Part shown: piece by piece, positions 45,788 to 55,143 of the stretch
Layout of the letters: each line of letters begins with the position of its first letter
Position numbering within the stretch: position 1 is the stretch's first letter
Assembly: GCF_900537065.1 (NCBI RefSeq)
Contig: NZ_UNRC01000004.1
Span: forward strand, 62,001 to 126,000
Length of the DNA stretch: 64,000 bases
Origin: Sphingorhabdus sp. Alg239-R122
GTDB lineage: Bacteria > Pseudomonadota > Alphaproteobacteria > Sphingomonadales > Sphingomonadaceae
Reading direction: 5' to 3'
Position numbers and translations under genes: made by a program
The notes under the pieces: generated by a model
Databases searched by the model: none
Told to the model about the DNA's origin: nothing
The model's input: the letters and a program-made list of their open reading frames with translations, nothing else

Positions 45788-46681
45788 ATGGTCCAGACCG
45801 TATCCGATTCATCCGCACGGCCCGCGGATATTTTTGATCGCAAGCGGCGGCAGCTTGCGCGTGACCGCGCCACGCGCAGCGATGCTTCCCATGAGTTCCT
45901 GCATGCGCATATGGCCGAAGAAATGCTCGAGCGGCTGCAATGGGTGAAACGGGATTTCAATGATGTACTTGTCATCGGCAGTGCACCGGGGCAGCTTATT
46001 TCCGGGCTTAAGGCGCAGGGAATGGCGCTAACATACGCAGATAGCAGTGCGGCATGTTGCGCGCGCCACGAAGGTGTGCATTGCGAAGAAGACAGATTAC
46101 CATTTGAAGCGCACAGTTTTGACCTGATAATCTCCAATGGCGTTCTGGACAGCGTGAACGACCTGCCAGGTGCACTGATCCAGATGCAGCACATATTGCG
46201 GCCAGACGGGCTTTTTCTCGCCGCTTTTGTGGGCGCAGGCTCGCTACCACAGCTGAAAGCCGCGATGATGGCTGCCGATAGCGCCAAGAACAGTGAAACG
46301 ATGGCCGCGCATATCCATCCGCAAATCGACGTGCGTGCTGCGGGCGATCTCCTCACACGTGCGGGCTTTACAATGCCCGTGGCCGATGGCGAGCGGCTAA
46401 CAGTGCGCTATTCCGACCTGCCTTCGCTGGTGCGCGACCTGCGCGGCATGGGGGCACATAATGTACTCGCATCCAAGCCGCCCTATATCGGCAAGCAGGG
46501 CCTGCTGGCCGCTGCCAATCATTTTGCAGAATCTGCTGACAATGACGGCAAGACCAGCGAGATATTCGAACTCATATATCTGAGCGGCTGGGCACCCGAT
46601 GCCAGCCAGCCCAAACCCGCAAGGCGCGGGAGCGGGAAGGTTTCCCTAGCATCGACACTAAAGCCGACTGGTCGTCAATAG
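45788..46681 (+). CDS. NDUFAF5/BioC-like SAM-dependent methyltransferase
   Basis: 297 residues. Class I methyltransferase: ADIFDRKRRQLARDRA at the N-terminus (as in NDUFAF5-like proteins), a degenerate SAM loop VLVIGSAPGQL, acidic LPFEAHSFDLIISNGVLDSVNDLPGAL and RPDGLFLAAFVGAGSLPQLK. The C-terminal region (YSDLPSLVRDLRGMGAHNVL) is typical of the same group. Mitochondrial NDUFAF5 hydroxylates an arginine in a complex I subunit; function here is unproven. Confidence 0.85.
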   Translation: MVQTVSDSSARPADIFDRKRRQLARDRATRSDASHEFLHAHMAEEMLERLQWVKRDFNDVLVIGSAPGQLISGLKAQGMALTYADSSAACCARHEGVHCEEDRLPFEAHSFDLIISNGVLDSVNDLPGALIQMQHILRPDGLFLAAFVGAGSLPQLKAAMMAADSAKNSETMAAHIHPQIDVRAAGDLLTRAGFTMPVADGERLTVRYSDLPSLVRDLRGMGAHNVLASKPPYIGKQGLLAAANHFAESADNDGKTSEIFELIYLSGWAPDASQPKPARRGSGKVSLASTLKPTGRQ

Positions 46682-46721
46682 CCGTGTAATTGGGCGGCGA
46701 AGCCCCACCTTTCAGGGCCGA

Positions 46722-46946
46722 CTAGCAGGCGTATGAGTAATTCTCGCTATGAATGTCAAATGTGCCCACAAAATCCACTGTATCATCGCAATACTGGATG
46801 AAGTGGCCTGTGTGATAAGCCATATTGCCACCAGGTTGCGAGAAATACAGCGTCTCATATCTAATATTCGGCGAGGATCCCGGCCCTGTATTGGCAGTTG
46901 ACAGTAGGAAAATCGAACTTAAAGCCGCGATTGTTAAACGTTTCAT
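46722..46946 (-). CDS. Small exported protein, DUF6289-like
   Basis: 74 residues with AAGGAGAAG before the ATG. A signal peptide ends STANTG. The mature 50-odd residues have the pattern YFSQPGGNMAYHTGHFIQYCDD and a C-terminal YSYAC, reminiscent of the short sphingomonad/xanthomonad DUF6289-type peptides with two Cys. The family resemblance is from memory and weak. Monocistronic. Confidence 0.55.
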   Translation of the reverse strand: MKRLTIAALSSIFLLSTANTGPGSSPNIRYETLYFSQPGGNMAYHTGHFIQYCDDTVDFVGTFDIHSENYSYAC

Positions 46947-47069
46947 GCTTCTTCTCCTTCAGATGAGGCAAAACCATGCACAATTACTCAAGCCGTCACA
47001 ATAAAACAGCCTGAAGATTAAATATTTTTAATATAAATCAATATTTTGATATATAAATCAAGCTCTGCA

Positions 47070-49745
47070 TTACTGATTGGCGAGAGCAGCCTGCGCCGCT
47101 GCCAATCTGGCTATCGGTACACGGTAAGGCGAGGCGCTGACATAATCGAGGCCTGTTTTGGCGCAAAACGCGATCGACGCCGGGTCGCCGCCATGCTCTC
47201 CGCAAATGCCAAGTTTGATGTCAGGCCGGGTGACCCTGCCCTTTTCAGCCGCAATCTCGATCAACTGTCCGACACCATCGATATCAAGCGAAACGAACGG
47301 ATCGCGCGCATAAATGCCCTTGTCGACATATTGGCCCAGGAACCGTGCCGCATCATCACGTGACACACCCAACGTGGTCTGCGTCAGATCGTTGGTGCCA
47401 AAGCTGAAAAACTCACCGCTTGCCGCGATTTCACCGGCCATCAGCGCCGCACGCGGCAGCTCAATCATGGTGCCGACAAGATAGTCAACGCTTTGTCCGC
47501 GCTCGGCAAATACCGCCTTTGCCGCGCCATCGACCACCTCTTTCATCAAATCCAGCTCACGTTTCGTGCCCACTAGCGGAATCATCACTTCAGGGATTGG
47601 TGCCTTACCCGATTTTTCGAGCACGTCACAGGCCGCTTCAAATATCGCCTTTGCCTGAATTTCATATATTTCAGGATAGGTGACACCAAGACGGCAACCA
47701 CGATGACCAAGCATCGGGTTAAATTCGTGCAGCTCATTTGCCCGGCGTTTCAGCGCCTCAATACCTATACCCGTCGCTTCGGCCACATCCTTGAACTCGT
47801 TTTCACTGTGTGGCAGGAATTCATGCAGCGGTGGATCAAGCAGTCGGATGGTGACGGGAAGCCCCACCATCACTTCGAAAATCTCGGTAAAATCCTGTCG
47901 CTGTTCAGGGAGTAGCTTGTCGAGCGCCACACGGCGGCCTGCTTCGTTTTCCGCCAGAATCATCTGCCGCACCGCGGTGATACGTGCGGCGTCAAAAAAC
48001 ATATGTTCGGTGCGGCACAGGCCAATGCCCTCCGCGCCGAAATCGCGCGCGACGCGGCAATCGGCAGGCGTTTCGGCATTGGTGCGTACATTCAGCTTGC
48101 GTGAACGGTCCGCCCATTCCATCAGCGTGCCGAAATCTCCGACCAGTTCAGGCTGAATGGTGGCAACCTCACCCGCCATCACTTCACCAGTGGAACCATC
48201 GAGCGTCAGCATGTTACCCTCTTTCAAAGTACGGCCCGCGACTGTCATGCTGCGTGTTTCATTATCGATCACCAGTTCACCCGCGCCCGATACACATGGC
48301 CGCCCCATACCGCGCGCTACCACGGCGGCGTGACTGGTCATACCACCTCGGGCGGTCAATATGCCTTCTGCGGCATGCATGCCGTGAATATCCTCGGGCG
48401 AAGTTTCCATGCGCACGAGGATGACATGCTCACCCATACCTTTGCGCCGTTCAGCAGTATCGGCGTCAAATACGATCACGCCCGCCGCAGCGCCCGGGGA
48501 TGCCGGAAGGCCGCGTGTCAGCACGTCACGTACAGCGTCCGGGTCCAGTGTGGGGTGGAGCAGCTGATCCAGCGCCATCGGATCGACCCGCTGTACTGCT
48601 TCTTCCTGAGTAATCAGGTCTTCATTCGCCATATCCACCGCGATCTTCAGCGCTGCCTTTGCCGTGCGCTTGCCGCTGCGTGTCTGCAGCATCCAAAGTT
48701 TGCCGCGTTCAACGGTGAACTCAATGTCCTGCATGTCGCGGTAGTGTTTCTCAAGCAGGTCGAACACACCCGCCAGCTCGGCATAGGTCTCCCCCATCGC
48801 CTCTTCCATGCTCAGCGGCTTGGCACCCGCTTCCTCGCGCGCAGCCTTGGTGAGATATTGCGGCGTGCGGATGCCCGCAACCACATCCTCGCCCTGTGCG
48901 TTGATAAGATATTCGCCGTAATAGGCGTTGCTGCCATCGGACGGATTGCGCGTAAACGCAACGCCCGTCGCGCTGGTTTCGCCCATATTACCAAACACCA
49001 TCGCCTGCACATTGACCGCCGTACCCCAGTCGCCCGGAATGTCATTCAATCGGCGATAAACCTTGGCACGTTCCGCCTGCCAGCTTCCAAAGACAGCGGT
49101 GATCGCGCCCCATAGCTGGTCATTCACATCCTGCGGGAACGGCTTGGCCCACTGCTCCTCAACCAGCGTTTTATATTCGGCGACCAACGCCTTCCAATGT
49201 TCAGCTTCCATCTCGGTATCGTTATAAAAACCATTGTCTTCCTTGACGATTTCGAGCGCCTCTTCAAATGCATCATGGTCAAGACCCAGCACGACATCAC
49301 TGTACATCTGAATAAAACGGCGATAGCTGTCCCATGCGAAACGTTCGTCACCGCTGACTTTGGCAAGGCCTTCGACCGTCGCATCGTTAAGGCCCAGGTT
49401 GAGCACCGTGTCCATCATGCCCGGCATCGACACCCGCGCACCGGAGCGCACTGAAACGAGCAGCGGATTGGCCGCATCCCCAAATGTCTTACCCGTCACG
49501 CTTTCAATATGCGCGATGGCCTGCGCCACTTCACCGATCAGGCTATCGGGATATGTTTCGCCATCGGCATAATAGCGTGTGCACAGCTCGGTCGAAATGG
49601 TGAATCCCGGAGGAACCGGCAGGCCAATCGACGCCATTTCCGCAAGGTTCGCGCCCTTACCGCCGAGCAGGTTGGTACGCGCCAGCTTATCGTCTTCCTG
49701 CGCATCCGAAACACCGCCGCCGAAACGAAATACATATTGGGTCAT
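47070..49745 (-). CDS. ppdK: Pyruvate, phosphate dikinase
   Basis: Interconverts pyruvate, ATP and Pi with PEP, AMP and PPi; 891 residues. The N-terminal ATP-grasp domain (LLGGKGANLAEMASIGLPVPPGFTI) is followed by the swivelling phosphohistidine domain (ARGGMTSHAAVVARGMGRPCVSG). The C-terminal PEP/pyruvate barrel has FGTNDLTQTTLGVSRDDAARF and the catalytic Cys in LGICGEHGGDP. It follows glyS by 9 bases; glyQ-glyS-ppdK is a recurring alphaproteobacterial order. Confidence 0.97.
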   Translation of the reverse strand: MTQYVFRFGGGVSDAQEDDKLARTNLLGGKGANLAEMASIGLPVPPGFTISTELCTRYYADGETYPDSLIGEVAQAIAHIESVTGKTFGDAANPLLVSVRSGARVSMPGMMDTVLNLGLNDATVEGLAKVSGDERFAWDSYRRFIQMYSDVVLGLDHDAFEEALEIVKEDNGFYNDTEMEAEHWKALVAEYKTLVEEQWAKPFPQDVNDQLWGAITAVFGSWQAERAKVYRRLNDIPGDWGTAVNVQAMVFGNMGETSATGVAFTRNPSDGSNAYYGEYLINAQGEDVVAGIRTPQYLTKAAREEAGAKPLSMEEAMGETYAELAGVFDLLEKHYRDMQDIEFTVERGKLWMLQTRSGKRTAKAALKIAVDMANEDLITQEEAVQRVDPMALDQLLHPTLDPDAVRDVLTRGLPASPGAAAGVIVFDADTAERRKGMGEHVILVRMETSPEDIHGMHAAEGILTARGGMTSHAAVVARGMGRPCVSGAGELVIDNETRSMTVAGRTLKEGNMLTLDGSTGEVMAGEVATIQPELVGDFGTLMEWADRSRKLNVRTNAETPADCRVARDFGAEGIGLCRTEHMFFDAARITAVRQMILAENEAGRRVALDKLLPEQRQDFTEIFEVMVGLPVTIRLLDPPLHEFLPHSENEFKDVAEATGIGIEALKRRANELHEFNPMLGHRGCRLGVTYPEIYEIQAKAIFEAACDVLEKSGKAPIPEVMIPLVGTKRELDLMKEVVDGAAKAVFAERGQSVDYLVGTMIELPRAALMAGEIAASGEFFSFGTNDLTQTTLGVSRDDAARFLGQYVDKGIYARDPFVSLDIDGVGQLIEIAAEKGRVTRPDIKLGICGEHGGDPASIAFCAKTGLDYVSASPYRVPIARLAAAQAALANQ

Positions 49746-49754
49746 GCTATTGGC

Positions 49755-51824
49755 TTATCCTTCGATCTTGGAAAAATCTGCAACTGTATGCACGGCATTT
49801 CGTACCCGCATTAACAGGCCTAGCCGCGCTTCGCGTTTTACGGGGTCGGCATCGTTCACTGTTACATCTTCAAAGAAACTGTCAATCGGCCCACGCAGGC
49901 TGGCTAATGCTGCCATCGCGCCTTCGAAATCCTCCGCTGTAATAGCAGCGGCCGCTTTGGGTTCGGCACTATCAAGTGCCGCAATGAGGCCCGCCTCAGC
50001 CTTTTCAGGCGTGTAAGACAGTGCTTTTTGTGCATCCGCATCCGCAACAACATCCTCTGGCGCTTCCTTCTTCAAAATATTCGAAGCCCGCTTATATCCC
50101 GCCAGTAAATTGGTGCCGTCCTCGGTTTCAACGAACGATTGAAGTGCCTTCACACGATTGACCATACGCACGTTGTCACCATCGGTTTCAACAACGACGA
50201 CCGCATCAATCATGTCATGCTTGATTCCAGCATCTTTCTGCTGAACTTTAAGCCGGTCGATAAAGAAAGTTGCGATATCACGACCTGCATCCAAGCCACC
50301 TTCATGCGCAGCAGCGGTGATGAGGTCGCGTATTGAAACCCGGATATCGTTATTCAGGATAAGGCTTAATATTCCTATTGCAGCACGCCGAAGCGCAAAC
50401 GGATCTTTCGAGCCTGTCGGCTTTTCATCAATCTGAAAAAAACCGACCAAAGTATCCAGCTTATCCGCCAAACTCACCGCTACCGTTACCGGCGCAGACG
50501 GCACATTATCACCCTGCCCAACTGGTTTGTAATGATCGCGAATAGCATCGCTGACTTCGGTCGGCAGGCCTTCTTTTTCCGCATAATAGCCGCCCATCAG
50601 GCCCTGTAGCTCGGGAAACTCGCCGACCATTTCGGTGACGAGATCGGCTTTGCACAGACACGCGGCCTGCTCGGCCATGTCGGCGTCGCCTTTGACAATG
50701 CCTTCCTCGCACAACCACCGTGCAAGCTTCGCCACACGTTCGACTTTGTCTGCGACCGTGCCCAGCTTTTCGTGGAAAACGATATCTTTCAACTTCTCGG
50801 CATGCTGTTCCAGCATAGTTTTTTGATCAAGTTCCCAGAAGAATTTTGCATCGGCAAGCCGCGCCGCGAGCACTTTTTCGTTGCCTGCCACAATCGCCTT
50901 GCCACCGTCATGCGCCGCTATATTGGCCGTGCAGACAAACGCGTTGGTGAGCTTGCCCGCATCATCACGCACTACGAAATATTTCTGGTTGATGCGCGTG
51001 GTAAGCTGGATCACCTCTTCGGGCACATCCAGGAACGCTTCGTCAAACCGGCCCAGCAGCGGCACCGGCCATTCGGTCAGGCCGGCGTTCTCGATCACTA
51101 GCCCTTCATCTTCGATTAGGGCCAGTCCTGCATCAGCGGCGGCTTTGACCGCGCCCTCACGGATAATCGCTTCACGCTCCGCATGATCGACAATTACATG
51201 ACAGGCCCGCAGTTTCTCCACATAGTCATCAACGCCGCCGATAGTGATGGCCCCATCATGATGGAACCTGTGCCCCACCGTGTCATAGCAGGAGGCCACG
51301 TCGCCAATCTCACATTCGACAAGATCATCGCCGAATATCGCGACGATGCCTTGCAACGGCCGCACCCAGCGCAAGCTTTCGGTGGTGGCGCTCGCATCAC
51401 CCCAGCGCTGTGACTTGGGCCATGGGAAGGCTTTGATGATCGCGGGGATGGCTTCGGCCAGAACATCCCTGGTCGCGCGGCCCGGCGTATCAACCACGGC
51501 AAAATATGTCGGACGCCCTTTGACATGACGCACCTCAAGCTGGTCACGCGTCACACCGTTTTTGCGGCAAAACCCGTCAACAGCCTGATCGGGCGCACCC
51601 TCGGGCGGCCCTTTGGCTTCTTCGCTAACCGCTTCGGTTTCGACGGGTAGACCCTTTGCAATTAAGGCCAAGCGGCGGGGTGTCGAATAAACGGTGATGT
51701 CTTCGGACTTCAGCCCGGCATCGCCAAGCTGCGCAGCAAAGAGCTTCTCAAGGTCCGTGCGCGCCTTTGCCTGCATACGTGCGGGAATTTCTTCGCTGAG
51801 GATTTCAAGGAGGAAGTCGGTCAT
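49755..51824 (-). CDS. glyS: Glycyl-tRNA synthetase beta subunit
   Basis: The start at 51824 (MTDFLLEILSEEIPARMQAKA) is the conserved N-terminus, one base after the glyQ stop; a longer open frame upstream would run into glyQ. It has 689 residues. Features include FLLEILSEEIPARM, GPLLGRF-like AENAGLTEWPVPLLGRFDEAFL, NQKYFVV, and the anticodon-binding C-terminus with FFEDVTVNDADP. It works as an alpha2beta2 enzyme with GlyQ. Confidence 0.97.
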   Translation of the reverse strand: MTDFLLEILSEEIPARMQAKARTDLEKLFAAQLGDAGLKSEDITVYSTPRRLALIAKGLPVETEAVSEEAKGPPEGAPDQAVDGFCRKNGVTRDQLEVRHVKGRPTYFAVVDTPGRATRDVLAEAIPAIIKAFPWPKSQRWGDASATTESLRWVRPLQGIVAIFGDDLVECEIGDVASCYDTVGHRFHHDGAITIGGVDDYVEKLRACHVIVDHAEREAIIREGAVKAAADAGLALIEDEGLVIENAGLTEWPVPLLGRFDEAFLDVPEEVIQLTTRINQKYFVVRDDAGKLTNAFVCTANIAAHDGGKAIVAGNEKVLAARLADAKFFWELDQKTMLEQHAEKLKDIVFHEKLGTVADKVERVAKLARWLCEEGIVKGDADMAEQAACLCKADLVTEMVGEFPELQGLMGGYYAEKEGLPTEVSDAIRDHYKPVGQGDNVPSAPVTVAVSLADKLDTLVGFFQIDEKPTGSKDPFALRRAAIGILSLILNNDIRVSIRDLITAAAHEGGLDAGRDIATFFIDRLKVQQKDAGIKHDMIDAVVVVETDGDNVRMVNRVKALQSFVETEDGTNLLAGYKRASNILKKEAPEDVVADADAQKALSYTPEKAEAGLIAALDSAEPKAAAAITAEDFEGAMAALASLRGPIDSFFEDVTVNDADPVKREARLGLLMRVRNAVHTVADFSKIEG

Positions 51825-51825
51825 A

Positions 51826-52755
51826 TTATACGCTCCATCCTTCATACTCGGCGGCCCAGCGTTCTTTATTTTTATCGATCCACGCCTCGCATGACCCTTT
51901 GGCCAAGTCGCGGACACGGCCCATATAGGCTTGCCGTTCGGCAACCGAAATCACGCCGCGTGCCTGTAGCAGGTTGAAGATATGGCTGGCTTTCACTGCC
52001 TGCTCATACGCAGGCAGTGGCAATTTATGTTCCAGGCAATTCTCGCATTCCGCGGTTGCTTTTTTAAACAGGTCGAACAGCGTTTCAGTGTTCGCCACCT
52101 CAAAATTCCAGGTGCTTTGCTGTACCTCATTTTCATGGAACACGTCGCCATACGTGACGCCCTTGCCGTTGAAATCAAGGTCATAAACACTGTCGACACC
52201 CTGAATATACATGGCCAGACGTTCCAAGCCGTATGTCAGCTCGCCCGCAACAGGCTTGCAGTCATACCCGCCCATTTGCTGAAAATAGGTAAACTGCGTG
52301 ACTTCCATCCCGTCACACCACACTTCCCAGCCCAGGCCCCAAGCGCCCAGCGTGGGACTTTCCCAGTCATCCTCCACAAAACGGATGTCGTGCAGTAGCG
52401 GGTCGATGCCGATTGCGTCCAGGCTGCCCAAATACAGCTGTTGCAGGTTGGCGGGTGAAGGTTTGAGTATCACCTGATACTGGTAATAATGCTGAAGCCG
52501 CATCGGATTGTCGCCATAACGGCCATCGGTCGGACGGCGGCAAGGCTGCACAAACGCGGCGTTCCAAGGCTCCGGCCCAAGAGCGCGCAAAGTTGTCGCG
52601 GTGTGAAACGTGCCCGCACCCATTTCCATGTCATAAGACTGCAGGATCAAGCAGCCATGATCGCTCCAGTAATTATGGAGCGTCAGGATCATGTCCTGAA
52701 AGCTCATTTTTCCGCTCTTTTGCGCGGGTTGTCCCGCTGGCTGCGCATTGCCCAT
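51826..52755 (-). CDS. glyQ: Glycyl-tRNA synthetase alpha subunit
   Basis: 309 residues from ATG 52755. ATG 52707 ([19 protein letters not shown]) is an alternative that removes a 16-residue non-conserved extension. Catalytic-core sequences are [51 protein letters not shown] and [19 protein letters not shown]. It is the first gene of glyQ-glyS-ppdK. Confidence 0.96.
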   Translation of the reverse strand: MGNAQPAGQPAQKSGKMSFQDMILTLHNYWSDHGCLILQSYDMEMGAGTFHTATTLRALGPEPWNAAFVQPCRRPTDGRYGDNPMRLQHYYQYQVILKPSPANLQQLYLGSLDAIGIDPLLHDIRFVEDDWESPTLGAWGLGWEVWCDGMEVTQFTYFQQMGGYDCKPVAGELTYGLERLAMYIQGVDSVYDLDFNGKGVTYGDVFHENEVQQSTWNFEVANTETLFDLFKKATAECENCLEHKLPLPAYEQAVKASHIFNLLQARGVISVAERQAYMGRVRDLAKGSCEAWIDKNKERWAAEYEGWSV

Positions 52756-52926
52756 CTAAGTCCGCCTTCGCACTTGCAACAATTTTAAAATGCAATGGCG
52801 GATGATACCGCGTGGGTCAAGAAAGCTTGGTGATAAATCTGCGATTCTTTCATGCCGGCATGCTTTTTAATGCGTCCATATGAAGGGCAAAAAGACCTTT
52901 TTGAAAATTTTTTCGCTATTTAAACA

Positions 52927-53021
52927 TGACATTAAGTCATTTAACCATGTCATTTAGTCAGGTGTTGTTGACATAGTCAGCGAATCAAGACATAAAGTAA
53001 GGGAAGCATGACATTGTGTCA
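52927..53021. repeat. Phased array of five TGAC-N5-GTCA palindromes upstream of urcA
   Basis: Copies: 52927-52939 TGACATTAAGTCA, 52948-52960 TGTCATTTAGTCA, 52969-52979 TGACATAGTCA, 52988-53000 AGACATAAAGTAA (degenerate) and 53009-53021 TGACATTGTGTCA. Centres fall near 52933, 52954, 52974, 52994 and 53015, i.e. every 20-21 bases (two helical turns, same face). The rest of the 328-base gap (52756-53083) shows nothing else clear. It is a likely cooperative operator for the genes to the right. Confidence 0.8.
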
Positions 53022-53083
53022 GTTTCAAGTTACATACCTCCCACCCCACAGGGACAATTTGAACCGTTTGAAAGGAATAAATC

Positions 53084-53425
53084 ATGTTTAAGAAAACCGC
53101 CTTTACCATCGCCGCCGCATGCATGGCTGTATCACCAGCTATGGTTGCTGCGCAAACCAATGACACAGTCAGCGTAACTGTACAGACCAATGACCTTGAT
53201 CTCGCCAATGCCAAAGACCGTTCGCGTCTGGATTTCCGTATCAAATCGGCAGCCCGGAAGATTTGCGGAGAAAATGCAAGTCGTTCAATTGCTGCATCAA
53301 AAATCCATAAAGAATGCATTGCACAGGTTGTTTCAAATGCCCAACCCACGGTTGAATTGGCCGTTTCCAAAGCTGCTACACGAGTTGCACTGAACAGTTA
53401 TGCGACGCGTCCAGCCAATGGGTAA
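53084..53425 (+). CDS. UrcA family protein
   Basis: 113 residues preceded by AAGGA. A signal peptide ends MVAAQT. The UrcA pattern follows: VSVTVQTNDLDLANAKDRSRLDFRIKSAARKICGEN, a second Cys in HKECIAQVV and a helical end (AVSKAATRVAL). UrcA proteins are small exported proteins common in sphingomonads and related groups, without known function. The gene lies right behind the five-palindrome array, which suggests strong regulation. Confidence 0.9.
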   Translation: MFKKTAFTIAAACMAVSPAMVAAQTNDTVSVTVQTNDLDLANAKDRSRLDFRIKSAARKICGENASRSIAASKIHKECIAQVVSNAQPTVELAVSKAATRVALNSYATRPANG

Positions 53426-53440
53426 GCTTGCTGGAGTAAG

Positions 53441-53460
53441 GGGGCGGCATAGTCCGCCCC
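53441..53460 (+). terminator. GC-rich hairpin after urcA
   Basis: GGGGCGG (53441-53447) and CCGCCCC (53454-53460) form a 7-bp stem with a 6-base loop. There is no T-run, so it may be a weak or partial terminator or an mRNA 3' end stabiliser. Confidence 0.5.
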
Positions 53461-53534
53461 ACTAGCATTGCAAAGTGAGTATAATGCAGTCATGCACAGC
53501 GGAAAAGCAGGTTACAGATTTAAGAGGTGTCTCA

Positions 53535-53954
53535 ATGGCCAGAAGTTCTTATCGATACACGACTACAAAACTGGATATTCTATTCGCATTTCTTGCACCG
53601 GTAAGCATCTTCCTGTTTGCTGATGGACCGCCGAAAAATGCAGAAATCCCTCCTGTTTTTGGCCAATATGTTATGGCGGCGATAGGTATAGGTGCAACCC
53701 TTCTGTTCAGCTTAATTGCCACGAAGGCTGCCGACCTGGACCGAAGGTGCGCTGAAGAATATGCCTTTCAGATGCTTGCCAACGCTGCGGTTATCGCAGT
53801 CATAACAACGATGTTCACCCATGTTATCTGGGATATGAGCGTTCTTAATGACATGGGATTGCCCAAGCCATCTTCAGGCCAAATCATTGGTGTTCTCGTG
53901 CTCAGCTGGGCCGCAGGCTATGCCATCTACAGAATCCGCGGAATCAAATCATGA
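53535..53954 (+). CDS. Four-helix membrane protein beside an XRE regulator (DUF2178-like)
   Basis: 139 residues from ATG 53535; the frame opens earlier at 53475. Hydrophobic segments lie at about 14-29, 42-62, 80-97 and 110-128. Between helices 2 and 3 is AADLDRRCAEEYAFQ, which echoes the [MV]DE[LQ]E loop of the three downstream membrane proteins. Its stop overlaps the XRE gene start as ATGA. Such small membrane proteins are commonly coupled to short XRE regulators. Function unknown. Confidence 0.75.
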   Translation: MARSSYRYTTTKLDILFAFLAPVSIFLFADGPPKNAEIPPVFGQYVMAAIGIGATLLFSLIATKAADLDRRCAEEYAFQMLANAAVIAVITTMFTHVIWDMSVLNDMGLPKPSSGQIIGVLVLSWAAGYAIYRIRGIKS

Positions 53955-54154
53955 AGAACCGCCTCAAAGTCCTGCGTGCGGAACGCGACTGGTCACAGGC
54001 GGAACTCGCCGGACGGCTGGATGTTTCCCGTCAGGCAGTGAATGCCATCGAGACCGGGAAATACGACCCCTCGCTTCCCCTCGCCTTTAAAATCGGCCGC
54101 CTGTTCAGCCAACCCATCGAAGAGATTTTCGATGACGAATTTGATGGAGAATAA
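53951..54154 (+). CDS. Short XRE-type HTH regulator (YozG-like)
   Basis: 67 residues forming a bare HTH: MKNRLKVLRAERDWSQAELAGRLDVSRQAVNAIETGKYDPSLPLAFKIGRLFSQPIEEIFD. There is no ligand domain. It overlaps the preceding gene by ATGA and is followed one base after its stop by the next membrane protein gene, so all should be co-expressed. It is the candidate binder of the palindrome array at 52927-53021. Confidence 0.93.
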   Translation: MKNRLKVLRAERDWSQAELAGRLDVSRQAVNAIETGKYDPSLPLAFKIGRLFSQPIEEIFDDEFDGE

Positions 54155-54155
54155 C

Positions 54156-54599
54156 ATGACAGATCAAAGACCAGGGTATGGCGAAGAGAAAGAAAAGGCA
54201 AGTAAACGTCAGTTTAACAATGCTTTAGCTATATCGGCCATCATTGGCATCATTATAGCCGCCGCGCTGAAATATGCGCAGGGCGACAGTGGCAGTATAT
54301 TCACTGCATCGCCGGATACAATGTCCATAAGCCCGGCCCTGGCTATCGGCCTCACAATATTGGTGCTAGCCGGCTTCATCGTATTTCCAGTGCTTGGTCT
54401 ATTCAGGATGGACGAATTGGAACGCGGTCATAATGTCAATGCAAGTGCACTGGCTGGCCTTTATGGTATCACGGCTTTCCCGGCATGGCATCTGCTCTCG
54501 CTCGGAGGCCTCCTGCCGGCTCCAACAGCGGTAGGATTGTTCCTGATAATCTTTTGCGGTGGTTTTCTCTCTTACCTTTTCCTCAAGTACCGCCATTAG
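54156..54599 (+). CDS. DELER-type membrane protein, copy 1
   Basis: 147 residues with four hydrophobic helices and a hydrophilic N-terminus. A conserved loop MDELER at 85-90 follows helix 2. The end GGLLPAPTAVGLFLIIFCGGFLSYLFLKYRH is nearly superposable on the gene at 55144. Same length and same motif position show tandem duplication. No known domain is recognised. Confidence 0.85.
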   Translation: MTDQRPGYGEEKEKASKRQFNNALAISAIIGIIIAAALKYAQGDSGSIFTASPDTMSISPALAIGLTILVLAGFIVFPVLGLFRMDELERGHNVNASALAGLYGITAFPAWHLLSLGGLLPAPTAVGLFLIIFCGGFLSYLFLKYRH

Positions 54600-54642
54600 T
54601 TTTAACCAATAGATACATAGTCAACCGGATCAGGAAATTATC

Positions 54643-55107
54643 ATGACCGATACATCAAAAACACAATCACCTGCAAAAACACCCATGTCACCGCGCGCAA
54701 AAAAATACTGGCTCAGTCTTATCGCTGCTAGTGCGCTTGGCCTGATTGGCGGTTTTCTAATCTACCCGATCGGGTATGAGCTGGGCCGGGCTGCAGGTTC
54801 AGGCGAAATGCCGGCCGGAAGCTGGTTCGAGGCTCCGATCGATTCCACCACGGCAGTTATCATTGCCCTTATCTGGGGCGTAGCCCTGCCACTGCTGTGC
54901 ATTCTTTATCACAAGAATGTTGATGAGCAGGAAGAGCACGCTTTTCTGTGGGCCGGACTTATCGGCTGGTACGCCATGGTGATCATTGCACCGGTTTGGT
55001 GGGTGCTCGCCTGGGCTGGCATCTGGCCAGAAGCACATGTCATGGGTATTTTTGCAATAGGCATGATTGTAAATGCCATCGTCTTTTCCTGGAAAAAATT
55101 CCACTAA
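54643..55107 (+). CDS. DELER-related membrane protein, divergent copy
   Basis: 154 residues with four hydrophobic segments. The loop after helix 2 reads VDEQEEHAF (93-101) instead of DELER, and the last part (PVWWVLAWAGIWPEAHVMGIFAIGMIVNAIVF) aligns in pattern with the flanking copies (GGLLPxPTA). It is the more diverged member of the family, placed between the two near-identical-length copies. Confidence 0.8.
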   Translation: MTDTSKTQSPAKTPMSPRAKKYWLSLIAASALGLIGGFLIYPIGYELGRAAGSGEMPAGSWFEAPIDSTTAVIIALIWGVALPLLCILYHKNVDEQEEHAFLWAGLIGWYAMVIIAPVWWVLAWAGIWPEAHVMGIFAIGMIVNAIVFSWKKFH

Positions 55108-55143
55108 AAACAACACCTGAACTGCATCTAAAGGATTGGTTTA

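Noticed and set aside
48330-49115. A 261-codon plus-strand frame within ppdK
   Set aside because: ppdK is fully supported by motifs on the other strand; no domain or ribosome site here.
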